From contig NZ_LCTF01000025.1 of the NCBI RefSeq assembly GCF_001663375.1, positions 1-39,675 on the forward strand: a DNA stretch of 39,675 nt, given 5' to 3'. Both the position numbers and the translations under genes were made by a program. The stretch is from Caldivirga sp. MU80 (GTDB lineage Archaea > Thermoproteota > Thermoprotei > Thermoproteales > Thermocladiaceae). Shown here in pieces: positions 1-8,698 of the stretch. Within the stretch, counting starts at the first letter, position 1. Every line of letters starts with the position of its first letter. Below the pieces are notes generated by a model. That model ran no database searches, was not told where the DNA came from, and was given only the letters and a program-made list of their open reading frames with translations.

Positions 1-533
1 CCCTCTCCAGCTGCATTGACGGAATGCTTAACGATAAGGGGATGCTAATGACACTGAGCAAAGTGGCCGGTGAGTGGGCTAGTGGTGGGATTGGTAGGTT
101 CATATTCCTTGGCCATGGCTCATCGTACCCAATGGCCCTTGAGTCAGCGCTCAAGTTTGAGGAGACATCGTACACCGCGGTCCAGGCCCTCAATGCCCTT
201 GAGTTTAGGCATGGGCCAGTGGCCACGGTGGGTGAGAGACAGGCCATAGTGGTACTTAACCAATCTGACACTATGAGTGGGGGTGTCGTTAAGCTGTTTA
301 ATGAACTTAACGATAGGGCTAGGGGGAGTGAGACTAGGGTGCTTATGGTGACCAACGTGAACGAGGTTAACGGTAGTGGCGTCGTTAAGGTTAACTGCAG
401 TACTGGGTTTGGGGAGTGGGACTCATTAGCCCTAATGGTCCCCGTGTACCTGTTAGCCTACTACTATGCCCTTAGTAAGGGTGTTGATGTTGAGAGGCCC
501 AGGAACCTGGTTAGGGTTGTTAAAGAGTTTTAA
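1..533 (+). CDS. SIS-domain sugar isomerase/deaminase, C-terminal part (5' end outside window)
   Basis: The reading frame is open to the left edge of the window, so the ATG at 24 is probably internal and the true start lies upstream. The visible part is the second SIS (sugar isomerase) domain. It has the phosphosugar-binding stretch FLGHGSSYPMALESALKFEE, then EFRHGP, the conserved region following the active site in GlmS- and AgaS-like proteins. Family members isomerise or deaminate amino-sugar phosphates. I infer that this one acts on a hexosamine phosphate, because the gene converges after only four bases on an amino-sugar kinase. The exact reaction (glucosamine-6-phosphate deaminase versus a GlmS-like isomerase) cannot be decided without the N-terminus. 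No glutaminase domain is visible. Confidence 0.8.
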   Translation, partial: LSSCIDGMLNDKGMLMTLSKVAGEWASGGIGRFIFLGHGSSYPMALESALKFEETSYTAVQALNALEFRHGPVATVGERQAIVVLNQSDTMSGGVVKLFNELNDRARGSETRVLMVTNVNEVNGSGVVKVNCSTGFGEWDSLALMVPVYLLAYYYALSKGVDVERPRNLVRVVKEF

Positions 534-537
534 TTGT

Positions 538-1521
538 TTAAGCACCTAACCTAGCCAGTAGTTCACCGGCCTCCCTCTGCGTTAACCTAATACCCATCTT
601 CATCAAGCCCATTACCAATGGGCCCAGTATTGAGTATTGGCCGGTTAACGGCCCCCTGACAGTGGCCTTGGTTAACCTTGACTCAACAGCCTCCTTAAAG
701 GTCTCCCAAACTATCCTCGAGTTGAACACGCTACCCACACCACCAACCACGATGCTGTCGCTAACCATACCCAGCCTCTCGGCCACTGAGACTGCGTCTA
801 GGGCTAGTTCACGCCCAGCCTCCCTCAATATGCTCACTGAGACCTCATCACCCCTCTCAGCCTCCTCTGAGACTAGCCTGGCTAACTCGGCTATCTTATC
901 AATCTCGGGGGGTTCTGAGTAAACCTTGTCAAGTATGTTAAGTAGGTTACTAACGCCAAAGTAACTTGCCAACCTGTTGATTAGGCTTGTCCAAGGCCCC
1001 CTACCGTCGTATGCCCTTGAGGCTGCGTTTAAGGCTCTTAGGGCTATCCAGCCTGCACTACCCTCATCGCCAATTAACCAACCCCAGCCACTTGACCTAG
1101 CCCTCTCCCCACGCCTATTCATACCTAGGGCTATAGCCCCCGTACCGGCTATCACAGCAACCCCAGGTTCACCGAGGGTGATTGCGTAGTATGCCGCAAC
1201 GGCGTCGTGGTCGAACATAAGCCTATTACCTGGTAAACCAAGCTCACCGGCCACATCGCCAATTATCCCACTGGCCTTAACCCAGTAGGCCTCAGTATCC
1301 AAGTCAGCCCAACTCACAACTATTAAGTCAACGGAATCGGCACTAACCCCCATTGACCTGAGGCACCTATTAATAGTGGTGACTAGGGCATCCTTAATAA
1401 CGTCGTTGCTGTATATTAAGCCGCCACCCCTACCCTCAGCCCTACAGAGCACGTTAAACCCTTCATCAATAGCCACGGCGCTTGTCCTTGTCTTACCCGA
1501 ATCCAGGGCCATGATTATCAT
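538..1521 (-). CDS. BadF/BadG-type ATPase, probable glucosamine/N-acetylglucosamine kinase
   Basis: This is an actin/hexokinase-fold sugar kinase of the BadF/BadG/BcrA/BcrD family. The phosphate-1 motif ALDSGKTRT is at the N-terminus. A phosphate-2 type segment, VAVIAGTGAIALG, lies near residue 130, followed by GWLIGDEGSAGWIALRAL, typical of archaeal and bacterial glucosamine kinases. A late adenosine motif, IVVGGVGSVF, is also present. I place the start at ATG 1521 because GGTGA sits 8 bases before it and homologues start just before the ALDxGKT strand. A TTG at 1545 would also fit a TATA box (TATATA, 1571-1576) as a leaderless start, so eight more residues are possible. The gene faces the SIS-domain gene, and the two probably belong to amino-sugar use. 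Confidence 0.8.
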   Translation of the reverse strand: MIIMALDSGKTRTSAVAIDEGFNVLCRAEGRGGGLIYSNDVIKDALVTTINRCLRSMGVSADSVDLIVVSWADLDTEAYWVKASGIIGDVAGELGLPGNRLMFDHDAVAAYYAITLGEPGVAVIAGTGAIALGMNRRGERARSSGWGWLIGDEGSAGWIALRALNAASRAYDGRGPWTSLINRLASYFGVSNLLNILDKVYSEPPEIDKIAELARLVSEEAERGDEVSVSILREAGRELALDAVSVAERLGMVSDSIVVGGVGSVFNSRIVWETFKEAVESRLTKATVRGPLTGQYSILGPLVMGLMKMGIRLTQREAGELLARLGA

Positions 1522-1615
1522 ACCTACCTTCACCTGGTTTAGCAATTAAAGCATTGCCAATGCATTCTTCTATATAGGGTACTGGCTGCGGTGCATTAGG
1601 TATTTACAGCAATAC

Positions 1616-1622
1616 TATTAAA
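1616..1622 (+). promoter_or_regulatory. TATA box of the GH4 gene
   Basis: TATTAAA is centred 25 bases before the ATG at 1644, which predicts a leaderless mRNA. No ribosome-binding site precedes the start. Confidence 0.55.
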
Positions 1623-1643
1623 CCCAATTAAGTTAACTAGGTC

Positions 1644-3038
1644 ATGCCGGTTAACCACGGCTATAAAATAGCCCTAATAGGGGCTGGGAGTGCGGCTTGG
1701 GCCATACGCCTAGTTAAGGACTTAGCATTGATGCCTAGCCTGAGCGGTAGTACCGTGGTTTTGATGGATATTAATGAGGAGAGGCTGGCGCTGGTCACTA
1801 GGTTCGCTAAGAGGTACGTCTCCGAGATTAAGGCTAACTTGAACATCGTGGCCACCACGGATAGGAGGGAGGCCATTAGGGATTCCGACTTCGTGGTTAA
1901 CTCAACCCTGGCTAAGGGTCATGGGCACTACGAGAGGATGAGGGAGATTTCAGAGAGGTACGGGTACTATAGGGGTATTAACAGCGTTGAGTGGAACATG
2001 GTCTCGGATTACCACACGATCTGGGGCTACTACCAGTTTAAGCTAGCCTTAGACATAGCCAACGACGTGGTTGACTACGCGCCAAACGCCTGGCTGCTCA
2101 ACGTATCCAACCCGGTCTTCGAGTTAACCACGTTGATAAGTAGGCAGACTAAGGCTAAGGTAATCGGCCTGTGTGACGGCTACTACGGGTATAGGGATCT
2201 GCTTAGGGTTCTAGGCCTTGATGAGGGTAAGGCTGAGGTTGAGGTTATTGGGGTTAACCACGACATTTGGTTAACTAAGTTCAGGTATAATGGTGAGGAA
2301 GCATACCACCTCATCGACGAATGGTTGAGTAAAAGGGTGAACGAGTACTGGGCTAGGTGGAGGGAGGAGCAGAGTAACCCATTTGATGTGCACGTATCCC
2401 CAGCCGCAGCGGACATGTACAGGGCCTATGGGTTGTGGCCAATAGGCGACACGGTTAGGAGTGGTACATGGAAGTATCATTGGGACCTTAAGACTAAGCA
2501 GTACTGGTATGGGCCATTGGGCGGGCCTGACTCCGAGATTGGTTGGGCCATGTACCTCACATGGCATAAGATAGAGTTCAACGAGTTAACGAGGGCCCTA
2601 GGTAATGAGTCTAAGCCACTAACAGACTACATACCACCCGTTAGGAGTGAGGGTGAACCAGCCACCATGGTTATTGAGGCCATGGTTGAGGATAAGGCTA
2701 AGAGGATCGAGGTTAATGTACCTAACCAAGGCTCAATACCCGGGATACCCGACGACGTGGCTGTTGAAATGCCCACCGTCATAGATGGTAAGGGCATTCA
2801 TAGGCTAAGCTTCAGCAACCTACCCAAGGCATGGGGCAGGGTGCTTAGGTACGCTATAATACCCAGGATAACCAGGGCCGAGTGGGCCATTGACGCATTC
2901 CTGGAGGGCGGTAGGGATGCCTTGTTTAACTGGCTTATAGTGGATCCAAGAACTAAGTCTAATGAACAGGTGAACCAGGTCATAGATGCAATACTGAACA
3001 TGCCCGGTAATGAGGAGATGGCTAGGCACTTCAGGTGA
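1644..3038 (+). CDS. Glycoside hydrolase family 4 protein (NAD- and metal-dependent glycosidase)
   Basis: GH4 enzymes cleave alpha- or beta-glycosides by an NAD+-dependent oxidation/elimination mechanism and need a divalent metal. The N-terminal Rossmann motif IGAGSAAW is at residues 12-19 and DIN at the end of beta-2 (42-44). NVSNP is at 153-157. The metal cysteine is C177 and the metal histidine H206 (GVNHD). They are 29 residues apart, the same spacing as Cys174/His203 of Thermotoga AglA as I remember it. The residue after the cysteine is Asp178, where many family members have His (CH), so this is a divergent subgroup. The closest subgroup appears to be alpha-galactosidase/galacturonidase-like, but the substrate is not decided. 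The start is set by the TATA box. It lies upstream of a solute-binding protein gene, suggesting oligosaccharide use. Confidence 0.85.
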   Translation: MPVNHGYKIALIGAGSAAWAIRLVKDLALMPSLSGSTVVLMDINEERLALVTRFAKRYVSEIKANLNIVATTDRREAIRDSDFVVNSTLAKGHGHYERMREISERYGYYRGINSVEWNMVSDYHTIWGYYQFKLALDIANDVVDYAPNAWLLNVSNPVFELTTLISRQTKAKVIGLCDGYYGYRDLLRVLGLDEGKAEVEVIGVNHDIWLTKFRYNGEEAYHLIDEWLSKRVNEYWARWREEQSNPFDVHVSPAAADMYRAYGLWPIGDTVRSGTWKYHWDLKTKQYWYGPLGGPDSEIGWAMYLTWHKIEFNELTRALGNESKPLTDYIPPVRSEGEPATMVIEAMVEDKAKRIEVNVPNQGSIPGIPDDVAVEMPTVIDGKGIHRLSFSNLPKAWGRVLRYAIIPRITRAEWAIDAFLEGGRDALFNWLIVDPRTKSNEQVNQVIDAILNMPGNEEMARHFR

Positions 3039-3127
3039 AGTATTAAAGTTCATCCGCTTGTTAGTGTATTAGTTAAAATTTATCACTATGAATATGTAGT
3101 GGGTGTCTTAATCTATTTACAGTAACT

Positions 3128-3135
3128 GTTAAAAG
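3128..3135 (+). promoter_or_regulatory. TATA box of the solute-binding protein gene
   Basis: GTTAAAAG is centred about 26 bases before the ATG at 3157, which indicates a leaderless transcript of its own despite the upstream GH4 gene. Confidence 0.5.
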
Positions 3136-3156
3136 GGTGTTAATTACCCTACTTGT

Positions 3157-5550
3157 ATGTCTACTGGTAAAACGTACGTTCTTTTGGTGGTGGCGGTTGT
3201 GATTGTGGTGGTAGCTGCATACAGCGTAAACATAGCCCAAGCCCAACAGAAGCCTCAAATTATATTTCCTGTGGCTGGTGCTACCTTTGAGATTGCCCCT
3301 GGTACGCCTATTTACAATCCCTTTAACCCAATTGGCCTAGCTACGTGTGGTATTGCTAGTTTCGGTACTTACCTACCTCTAGCCTTTTACAGTTACTTGA
3401 CCGGCCAGTTCCTACCGGTTTTGGCTAAGAATTGGACCGTTGAGGTTCTTCCTAATGGTTCTGGTTTGATAACGATATACCTTCATAAGGGCTTCTACTG
3501 GTTTAATGGCTCAGCCACAATACCATTCACGGCATGGGACCTGTACGCTGAGTATTACATTGGTGTTAAGTCCTTTGCCTGGTGGACTCCATTCATAAAC
3601 CAATCCCTCTTAGATGAGGATTTGAGGGTCCTTAACAATTACACGATTCAGATACTGGTTAACAAGTGGTCCCCACTGGTGCCGGTTTGGATACTGACAC
3701 AGTGCATTAACACGCCCTGGCCCGTGTGGGAGCCTGTTGTTAATGAGCTTAAGACAATGAATGTTACTCAAGCTATGACCTTCAGCACGAACATCACTAA
3801 GATTGTCGTGCCCTACTGGGGCCTCTACCCATGGTACTTAACATACTTCAGTGACAATTACATGACCCTAACCCTTGAACCAAGTAATCTACTTAACGAG
3901 TGGTTTAGGATATTCCCACTTGCTGACTGGTACTACTATAACCCAACCTACGAGGCAATATGGGGTCCTAACTCCGTGGCTTACGAATATTGGTATGCGG
4001 GTAAGGCTACGTGGGGGTCCGCTGGGTTCTCATGGCAGCAGTCAATGGTGCTTGCGAGTCGTGGTGTAGGTCTCTACTTCGCACCAACATGGAACACAAT
4101 GGGTATTTACCTTAACCCTCACTACTACCCGTGGAATATTCCTCAGGTTAGGGAGGCTTTATGCTACGTTATTAATAGGACTGAGGTTGGTGCATCGTGG
4201 GGCTTGGCTATTAGTAAGCCCGCCTACTATCCTGAGCCTATTGTCCCGGAGACTATTGGTACTTATCCGCCTGATGTTAGGCAATTCATAATACCATGCA
4301 GCTACAACTGGACTAAGGCTTCTCAAATGCTTCAAAGCCTGGGCTTCAAGAAGATTAACGGATACTGGTACACACCAAACGGAACACAACTAGCATTTAC
4401 GGTGCTTGCACCAAGTGGCTTCACCGACTGGATGACAATGGCTGCTGATGCTGTGACGCAACTGGATGCCTTTGGCGTTAACGCAAAGTTAATAGGACAA
4501 GACGTGGGCGTGTTTTACGGCACCACAATACCGAATGGGCAGTATGTTGCTGCTACCAATTGGCTTGCAGCCACTCCATCATACTCAGGGGCCTGGAGCT
4601 TCCTTCAGTGGCCATGGTGGGCAAGCGGTGATGCCATCTCTGCTAATGTGCCCGGTAGCGATGTTTGGCCGTTCCAGTGGCCTAACGGCACATGCACACC
4701 ATACACCGCACCAGCATCATTGAAACTACCCAATAGTACCATTGTTTGGTGTATTAACTCAACATACGGCTTCATTAATCTGAGTAATTGGCAAGTCTTC
4801 TTTGATACAGTTGCCACGCCCGGTACTCAGCTTTACGATGAGGCAATTGACATAATCTTCGCATGGTACTATTACTTCGTACCAGCAATACCACTCTACG
4901 ATAAGATAACGCCACTCATGTACGCTAAATCTGTGGCTGACATTAACTGGACCTATGACTGCCTACCAACAACGACGAACTACGCAATAGTGGGTACAGC
5001 GGACTACTGGTGGACATTCGGCCCAATGTACTACGTGCTACTAGGCGCCTACGCACCACCTGGCGAAGTCCCACCACTAGCCCAGGCTATTGCTAATGGT
5101 TCTCTTTGGACTAACCCGCAGTTGCGTGAATTCGCAGTATACCTAGGCTTACCAAGCCCGGATGTGAAGATTCAGGAGTGTGTTGCCTCATACTTCCACA
5201 TACCATACACACCAGTCACAACAACCACAACGACTACTACATCCACTTCAACGATCACTACATCGACGACTACTACGTCTACAACAACTACGTCTACTAC
5301 CCCTGTTACCACCACATCTACGACCACAACTACAACTACCACCACTACTACAACTACGGCGGTTTCAACTGTGACGTCAACGGCAACGGTGACTAGTACC
5401 GTGACTTCAACAGTGGCATCAACCACGACAGCAGTAACAACAGTAACAGTAACCAAGCCAATAATATCAACAGCACTGGTAGTTGGAATAGTGGTCATTG
5501 TGATTGTGATAGCAGCAGTAGCAGCAATAATCGCAATGAGAAGAAGGTAA
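3157..5550 (+). CDS. ABC transporter substrate-binding protein, family 5, stalked and membrane-anchored
   Basis: This 797-residue extracytoplasmic binding protein has an N-terminal hydrophobic signal segment (about residues 6-28, ending near AQAQ). A family-5 (oligopeptide/oligosaccharide type) binding domain follows, rich in Trp and Tyr, with blocks such as LAKNWTVE and NIPQVREALCYVINR that match the SBP_bac_5 pattern. A Thr/Ser stalk covers about residues 685-770, then comes a C-terminal transmembrane helix ending in MRRR. This layout is characteristic of crenarchaeal sugar and peptide binding proteins, which are tethered at the C-terminus. No permease or ATPase genes are adjacent, so the partner transporter must be elsewhere. 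The GH4 neighbour hints at an oligosaccharide ligand, which is inference. Confidence 0.85.
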   Translation: MSTGKTYVLLVVAVVIVVVAAYSVNIAQAQQKPQIIFPVAGATFEIAPGTPIYNPFNPIGLATCGIASFGTYLPLAFYSYLTGQFLPVLAKNWTVEVLPNGSGLITIYLHKGFYWFNGSATIPFTAWDLYAEYYIGVKSFAWWTPFINQSLLDEDLRVLNNYTIQILVNKWSPLVPVWILTQCINTPWPVWEPVVNELKTMNVTQAMTFSTNITKIVVPYWGLYPWYLTYFSDNYMTLTLEPSNLLNEWFRIFPLADWYYYNPTYEAIWGPNSVAYEYWYAGKATWGSAGFSWQQSMVLASRGVGLYFAPTWNTMGIYLNPHYYPWNIPQVREALCYVINRTEVGASWGLAISKPAYYPEPIVPETIGTYPPDVRQFIIPCSYNWTKASQMLQSLGFKKINGYWYTPNGTQLAFTVLAPSGFTDWMTMAADAVTQLDAFGVNAKLIGQDVGVFYGTTIPNGQYVAATNWLAATPSYSGAWSFLQWPWWASGDAISANVPGSDVWPFQWPNGTCTPYTAPASLKLPNSTIVWCINSTYGFINLSNWQVFFDTVATPGTQLYDEAIDIIFAWYYYFVPAIPLYDKITPLMYAKSVADINWTYDCLPTTTNYAIVGTADYWWTFGPMYYVLLGAYAPPGEVPPLAQAIANGSLWTNPQLREFAVYLGLPSPDVKIQECVASYFHIPYTPVTTTTTTTTSTSTITTSTTTTSTTTTSTTPVTTTSTTTTTTTTTTTTTAVSTVTSTATVTSTVTSTVASTTTAVTTVTVTKPIISTALVVGIVVIVIVIAAVAAIIAMRRR
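5212..5372 (+). repeat. Low-complexity Thr-codon tract encoding the protein stalk
   Basis: This is a run of nearly pure ACN codons with occasional TCN, coding for the Thr-rich stalk of the solute-binding protein. All reading frames stay open, so apparent ORFs on the other strand and frames are artefacts. Confidence 0.75.
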
Positions 5551-5706
5551 GCATAGGTTAATATTACTTTTAAACTTAAACTATGATTTCTTTTTTGCTA
5601 TGGTCATGTTTTATTCCATGGTCGGAAGGATGGATAAAATAATTTAATATTTAAGCTGTATGAACATTCATTAAACTGATGGCATGGTCAATGAACGCAG
5701 TAAGGT

Positions 5707-5714
5707 CTTTAAAT
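5707..5714 (+). promoter_or_regulatory. TATA box of the aspartic protease gene
   Basis: CTTTAAAT is centred about 25 bases before ATG 5736. An additional TATA-like element, TATTTAAG at 5648-5655, lies further upstream. Confidence 0.5.
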
Positions 5715-5735
5715 GGGTTGCATGTCTTATAGTAT

Positions 5736-6107
5736 ATGGGCTTAGTGTACGTGGAGGGGGTTGTGAGGAGCGAGGATGGTAGAAGTGAGAGAGTTAGGTT
5801 CCTAGTAGATTCAAGTGCATTTTACACTGTTTTGAAGAGGAAGGTTTGGGAGAGATTGGGGTTGAGGGAGATTTCGAGGGTATCCTTGGTTTTGGCTGAT
5901 GGAACCATGATTGAAAGGGGGGTCTCAGAGGCTGTAATAGAGCTACCACCCTATGGAGTGAGACACACCCCTGTGATCCTAGGTGAGAGTGAGGATGAGA
6001 ACCTACTAGGCACGGTAACGCTGGAAATATTTGGGTTAATCCTAGACCCGTTGAAAAGGGAGATAAGACCAGCAAGGTTAATATTGAAACGTGGCATACT
6101 TCCATAG
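5736..6107 (+). CDS. Small retropepsin-like (clan AA) aspartyl protease
   Basis: This is a single-domain, 123-residue protein with the retropepsin layout. The catalytic loop FLVDSSAFYTVL is at residues 22-33, where most relatives have VDTGA or VDSGA. A flap region follows around LADGTMIERG. The second hydrophobic-Gly block ENLLGTVTLEIFGLILDP is near 88-105, which corresponds to the LLGxDxLxxxGLxxD signature of archaeal and bacterial members. The active-site aspartate is D24, and Ser replaces the usual Gly two positions later. There is no signal peptide, so it should be cytoplasmic and act as a homodimer. A 17-codon in-frame mini-ORF (5679-5732) ends just before it. The substrate is unknown, and no neighbouring gene suggests one. 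Confidence 0.75.
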   Translation: MGLVYVEGVVRSEDGRSERVRFLVDSSAFYTVLKRKVWERLGLREISRVSLVLADGTMIERGVSEAVIELPPYGVRHTPVILGESEDENLLGTVTLEIFGLILDPLKREIRPARLILKRGILP

Positions 6108-6309
6108 GCGTGTGAATCACCTTACCTAAGCGTGGTACTGGCTAACTGCGTAACCTTTATAACGATACGAGGTACCATATGGTTAAGATCGGTGCTTTAA
6201 TAAATGTCCAAAGGATTGTATTATTTAAGTATTTCCTAGAATAATAGGTTATAAACAAATATGTAATATTGCCGGTGCTAACATGTTCAGGTTCTTCATT
6301 GTTTAATGC

Positions 6310-6315
6310 TTTTAA
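6310..6315 (+). promoter_or_regulatory. TATA box deciding the MFS start
   Basis: The TTTAAA core is centred 26-27 bases before ATG 6339. It overlaps the alternative upstream ATG at 6306, which therefore cannot be translated from this promoter. Confidence 0.55.
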
Positions 6316-6338
6316 AGATATTGTATACTTCACGTGAT

Positions 6339-7697
6339 ATGAGCTCTTGGGACGTCATAAGAAGGTTTGATGAGGCTAGGTTAACGTCAGCTCACTACAG
6401 GTGGACTGTGTTAGCAGCTATGGGTGATTTCCTTGATGCAGGTGCTATAGTGGCTGGGGCGGTATCAACAATATACTGGACTAGTGTATTTCACTTAACA
6501 CCGCTACTTCTAGGTATCATCGCTGCCTTTAGCCCGAATGCCTTCGCAGCGTTCATAGGTGCCATTGCGGCGGGTCCACTTGGGGATAGGTATGGTAGGA
6601 AGACGATCTACATGTACGACTTATTGGCGTACTTCGTCGGCACCGTTCTAATGGCCGCGGCCGTTCACTACGTTATGCTACTCATAGGCTACATCATAAC
6701 TGGCATTGCCGTTGGCCTTGATGTACCAACATCATGGTCATTGATAGCTGAGTACGCGCCTAGGTATAGGAGGGGGTTCCTAATGGCCTTCACGAATGTT
6801 TTCTGGTATATTGGGCCAATAGTTATGCTGCTCTTAGGCATAGCCTTCGAGCCTTATGGAGCTTTAACCTTCAGAGTGGTGTTTGGGGTATTGGCGGCTG
6901 TAGCTATAATAACATGGGTTTTAAGAAGGGGGTTAATTGAATCACCTAGGTGGGGGTTAGTGGCAGGTAAGACTAGCATTGTTGAAGATGCCTTAAGGCA
7001 GCTTGGCGAACAGCCAGTACAACCAACCAGTCAAGGCCAACAGACCCAGGAATCATATAAGTGGAGTGACATTTTTAAGTATAAGAAGGGGCTAGCCTTC
7101 ATAATCCCCATCTACATATTCTGGGGTGTGCCAGCTGGTACCTTTGGCTTCTTCCTGCCTTACTTCTTTAAGGATATAGGCTTCACAACAACCACCATGG
7201 CCTATGTTGGAGATATACTGTGGTTTATAACAGCCATAATAGGCGTTGTAGCGGTTTACATGCCGTTCTCCGATAGGCTAAACAGAAATGTTATGTACGC
7301 CATATCTTCAGCCATATGCGGTCTTGCCTTTGCACTACCCATATTCCTACCCTTCAGTATACTTTGGGTTGCACTATTTAACGTGATTGGCTTCGGCTTT
7401 GGACATGGGATGTGGCTTTGGCCTCAGACCAGGGTTTGGTCCACTGAACTATTCCCAACCAGGGTTAGGAACAGTGCCCAGGGCTTCGCATGGTCATGGA
7501 TGAGGTTTGCACTGGGCGTATGGAGCCTATTTGTCCCAACTATAATAGCTATAATTGGCTACAGGGCTATAGCTGCCGTGGCCACGACATTCTTCATACT
7601 GAACATAATATTGGGTTATCTGTTTGGACCAAGGTCACAGGGTAAAAGCCTTGAAGAGGTCTTGAAGGAATTCTACGGTGGATCAGTACCGGTTTAA
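6339..7697 (+). CDS. MFS transporter, sugar/metabolite porter type
   Basis: This is a 12-helix major facilitator superfamily permease of about 452 residues. The loop 2-3 signature appears as GDRYGRK, and the loop 8-9 region as FSDRLNRN. A central cytoplasmic loop rich in Gln (near residues 215-240) separates the two halves. Late motifs such as ELFPTRVRNSAQGF are typical of the sugar porter and related proton-coupled families. I start it at ATG 6339 rather than 6306, because a TATA box lies exactly one leaderless distance away. The substrate is unknown. It stands alone between the protease and SDR genes, with its own promoter and about 210 non-coding bases downstream. Confidence 0.85.
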   Translation: MSSWDVIRRFDEARLTSAHYRWTVLAAMGDFLDAGAIVAGAVSTIYWTSVFHLTPLLLGIIAAFSPNAFAAFIGAIAAGPLGDRYGRKTIYMYDLLAYFVGTVLMAAAVHYVMLLIGYIITGIAVGLDVPTSWSLIAEYAPRYRRGFLMAFTNVFWYIGPIVMLLLGIAFEPYGALTFRVVFGVLAAVAIITWVLRRGLIESPRWGLVAGKTSIVEDALRQLGEQPVQPTSQGQQTQESYKWSDIFKYKKGLAFIIPIYIFWGVPAGTFGFFLPYFFKDIGFTTTTMAYVGDILWFITAIIGVVAVYMPFSDRLNRNVMYAISSAICGLAFALPIFLPFSILWVALFNVIGFGFGHGMWLWPQTRVWSTELFPTRVRNSAQGFAWSWMRFALGVWSLFVPTIIAIIGYRAIAAVATTFFILNIILGYLFGPRSQGKSLEEVLKEFYGGSVPV

Positions 7698-7761
7698 GCT
7701 AAAGTCAAGTCATGCTACTATTCACTTAAAAACTTAGAATTTTTAACTTCCCCATCAGTTC

Positions 7762-7778
7762 GCTCTTAAGTTAAGAGC
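7762..7778. repeat. Perfect inverted repeat, 8+1+8
   Basis: GCTCTTAA, one base, TTAAGAGC. It lies between the MFS stop and the SDR promoter. It could be a hairpin terminator-like element or a protein-binding site. No T-tract follows immediately. Confidence 0.45.
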
Positions 7779-7877
7779 CCTACTGCACGACAAATTAATG
7801 AATAATTTAAGTACTAAGTAGAGGATTGCAAATGGTATGTACTGTGCTTAGTATTACTTGTAACCGTATGGGTTAAT

Positions 7878-7884
7878 CTTTAAG
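7878..7884 (+). promoter_or_regulatory. TATA box of the SDR gene
   Basis: CTTTAAG is centred 26 bases before ATG 7907. This predicts a leaderless mRNA. Confidence 0.5.
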
Positions 7885-7906
7885 TGTCCAGGTCGCCACC
7901 TTACCC

Positions 7907-8698
7907 ATGGACCTTGGTTTAAGGGGTAAGGTGACCTTGGTTACTGCTTCAAGTAGGGGTATTGGTAAAGGTATTGCGAGGGTTATGCTTCAGGAGGGTG
8001 CCAGGGTTATGCTTTTCGCCAGGAACGCTGATGAACTTAAGGCTGCGGCCAGTGAGCTTAGTAGGGAGACTGGGGGTGATGTGGCTTATGTTCAAGGTGA
8101 CTTAACCAATAGGGATGACGTGATGAGACTTATTGACGAGACTAGGAAGGTTATGGGCTCCATAGATATACTAATCTACAACACCGGCCCACCTAAACCT
8201 GGCCTCTTCAGTGACCTAACCTTTGAGGACTGGGATTACGCGGTTAAGCTGCTCCTCCTCTCGGCTGTTTGGTTAACTAAGGGTGTGGTTGGTGACATGG
8301 TTAAGAGGGGTTGGGGTAGGTTAATCTACGTGACCTCACTAACCTTAAGGCAACCCATCAGTAACCTGGTTCTATCCAACACCATTAGGCTATCCCTAGC
8401 TGGGTTAGTCAAATCCCTGGCCGGTGAGTATGGGCCCAGGGGTATAACGGCCAACGGCGTAATGCAAGGGTTCATAATGACCGATAGGACCCGTGCCTTG
8501 GCTGAGGATGAGTCTAGGAGGAGGGGGGTGCCTGTTGAGACCGTCTTAAGGGACATGGCAAGGGACATACCAGTTGGTAGGTATGGTAACCCAGAGGAGG
8601 TTGGCTACCTGGTAGCCTTCCTAGCCAGTGATAAGGCATCCTACATAAACGGCTCAATGATACTGATAGACGGTGGCCTGGTTAGGTGCCTACCTTAA
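7907..8698 (+). CDS. SDR-family oxidoreductase-like protein lacking the catalytic Tyr and Lys
   Basis: This is a Rossmann-fold short-chain dehydrogenase/reductase of 263 residues, normal length. The cofactor motif is TASSRGIG at 13-20 (Gly14 of TGxxxGIG is Ala). The NTG motif is at 92-94, and catalytic-position Ser144 is present. In the YxxxK position the sequence reads S157-N-T-I-R161, so both the catalytic Tyr and Lys are absent. The LSNTIR pattern resembles an SDR-like group annotated as FabG/beta-ketoacyl-reductase-like with an imperfect tetrad. Activity as an ordinary oxidoreductase is therefore doubtful. The C-terminal PVGRYGNPEEVG and INGSMILIDGG blocks are standard. Its stop shares the TTAA tetranucleotide with the stop of the convergent gene. 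Confidence 0.8.
   Translation: MDLGLRGKVTLVTASSRGIGKGIARVMLQEGARVMLFARNADELKAAASELSRETGGDVAYVQGDLTNRDDVMRLIDETRKVMGSIDILIYNTGPPKPGLFSDLTFEDWDYAVKLLLLSAVWLTKGVVGDMVKRGWGRLIYVTSLTLRQPISNLVLSNTIRLSLAGLVKSLAGEYGPRGITANGVMQGFIMTDRTRALAEDESRRRGVPVETVLRDMARDIPVGRYGNPEEVGYLVAFLASDKASYINGSMILIDGGLVRCLP

Noticed and set aside
5172-5498. Long open frames rich in Val on the minus strand and in Tyr/His or Leu/Gln on other plus frames
   Set aside because: They are shadows of the Thr-codon tract of the solute-binding protein, where low complexity removes stops in all frames.
6306-6338. Upstream ATG for the first MFS transporter
   Set aside because: It overlaps the TATA box that is correctly spaced to ATG 6339.
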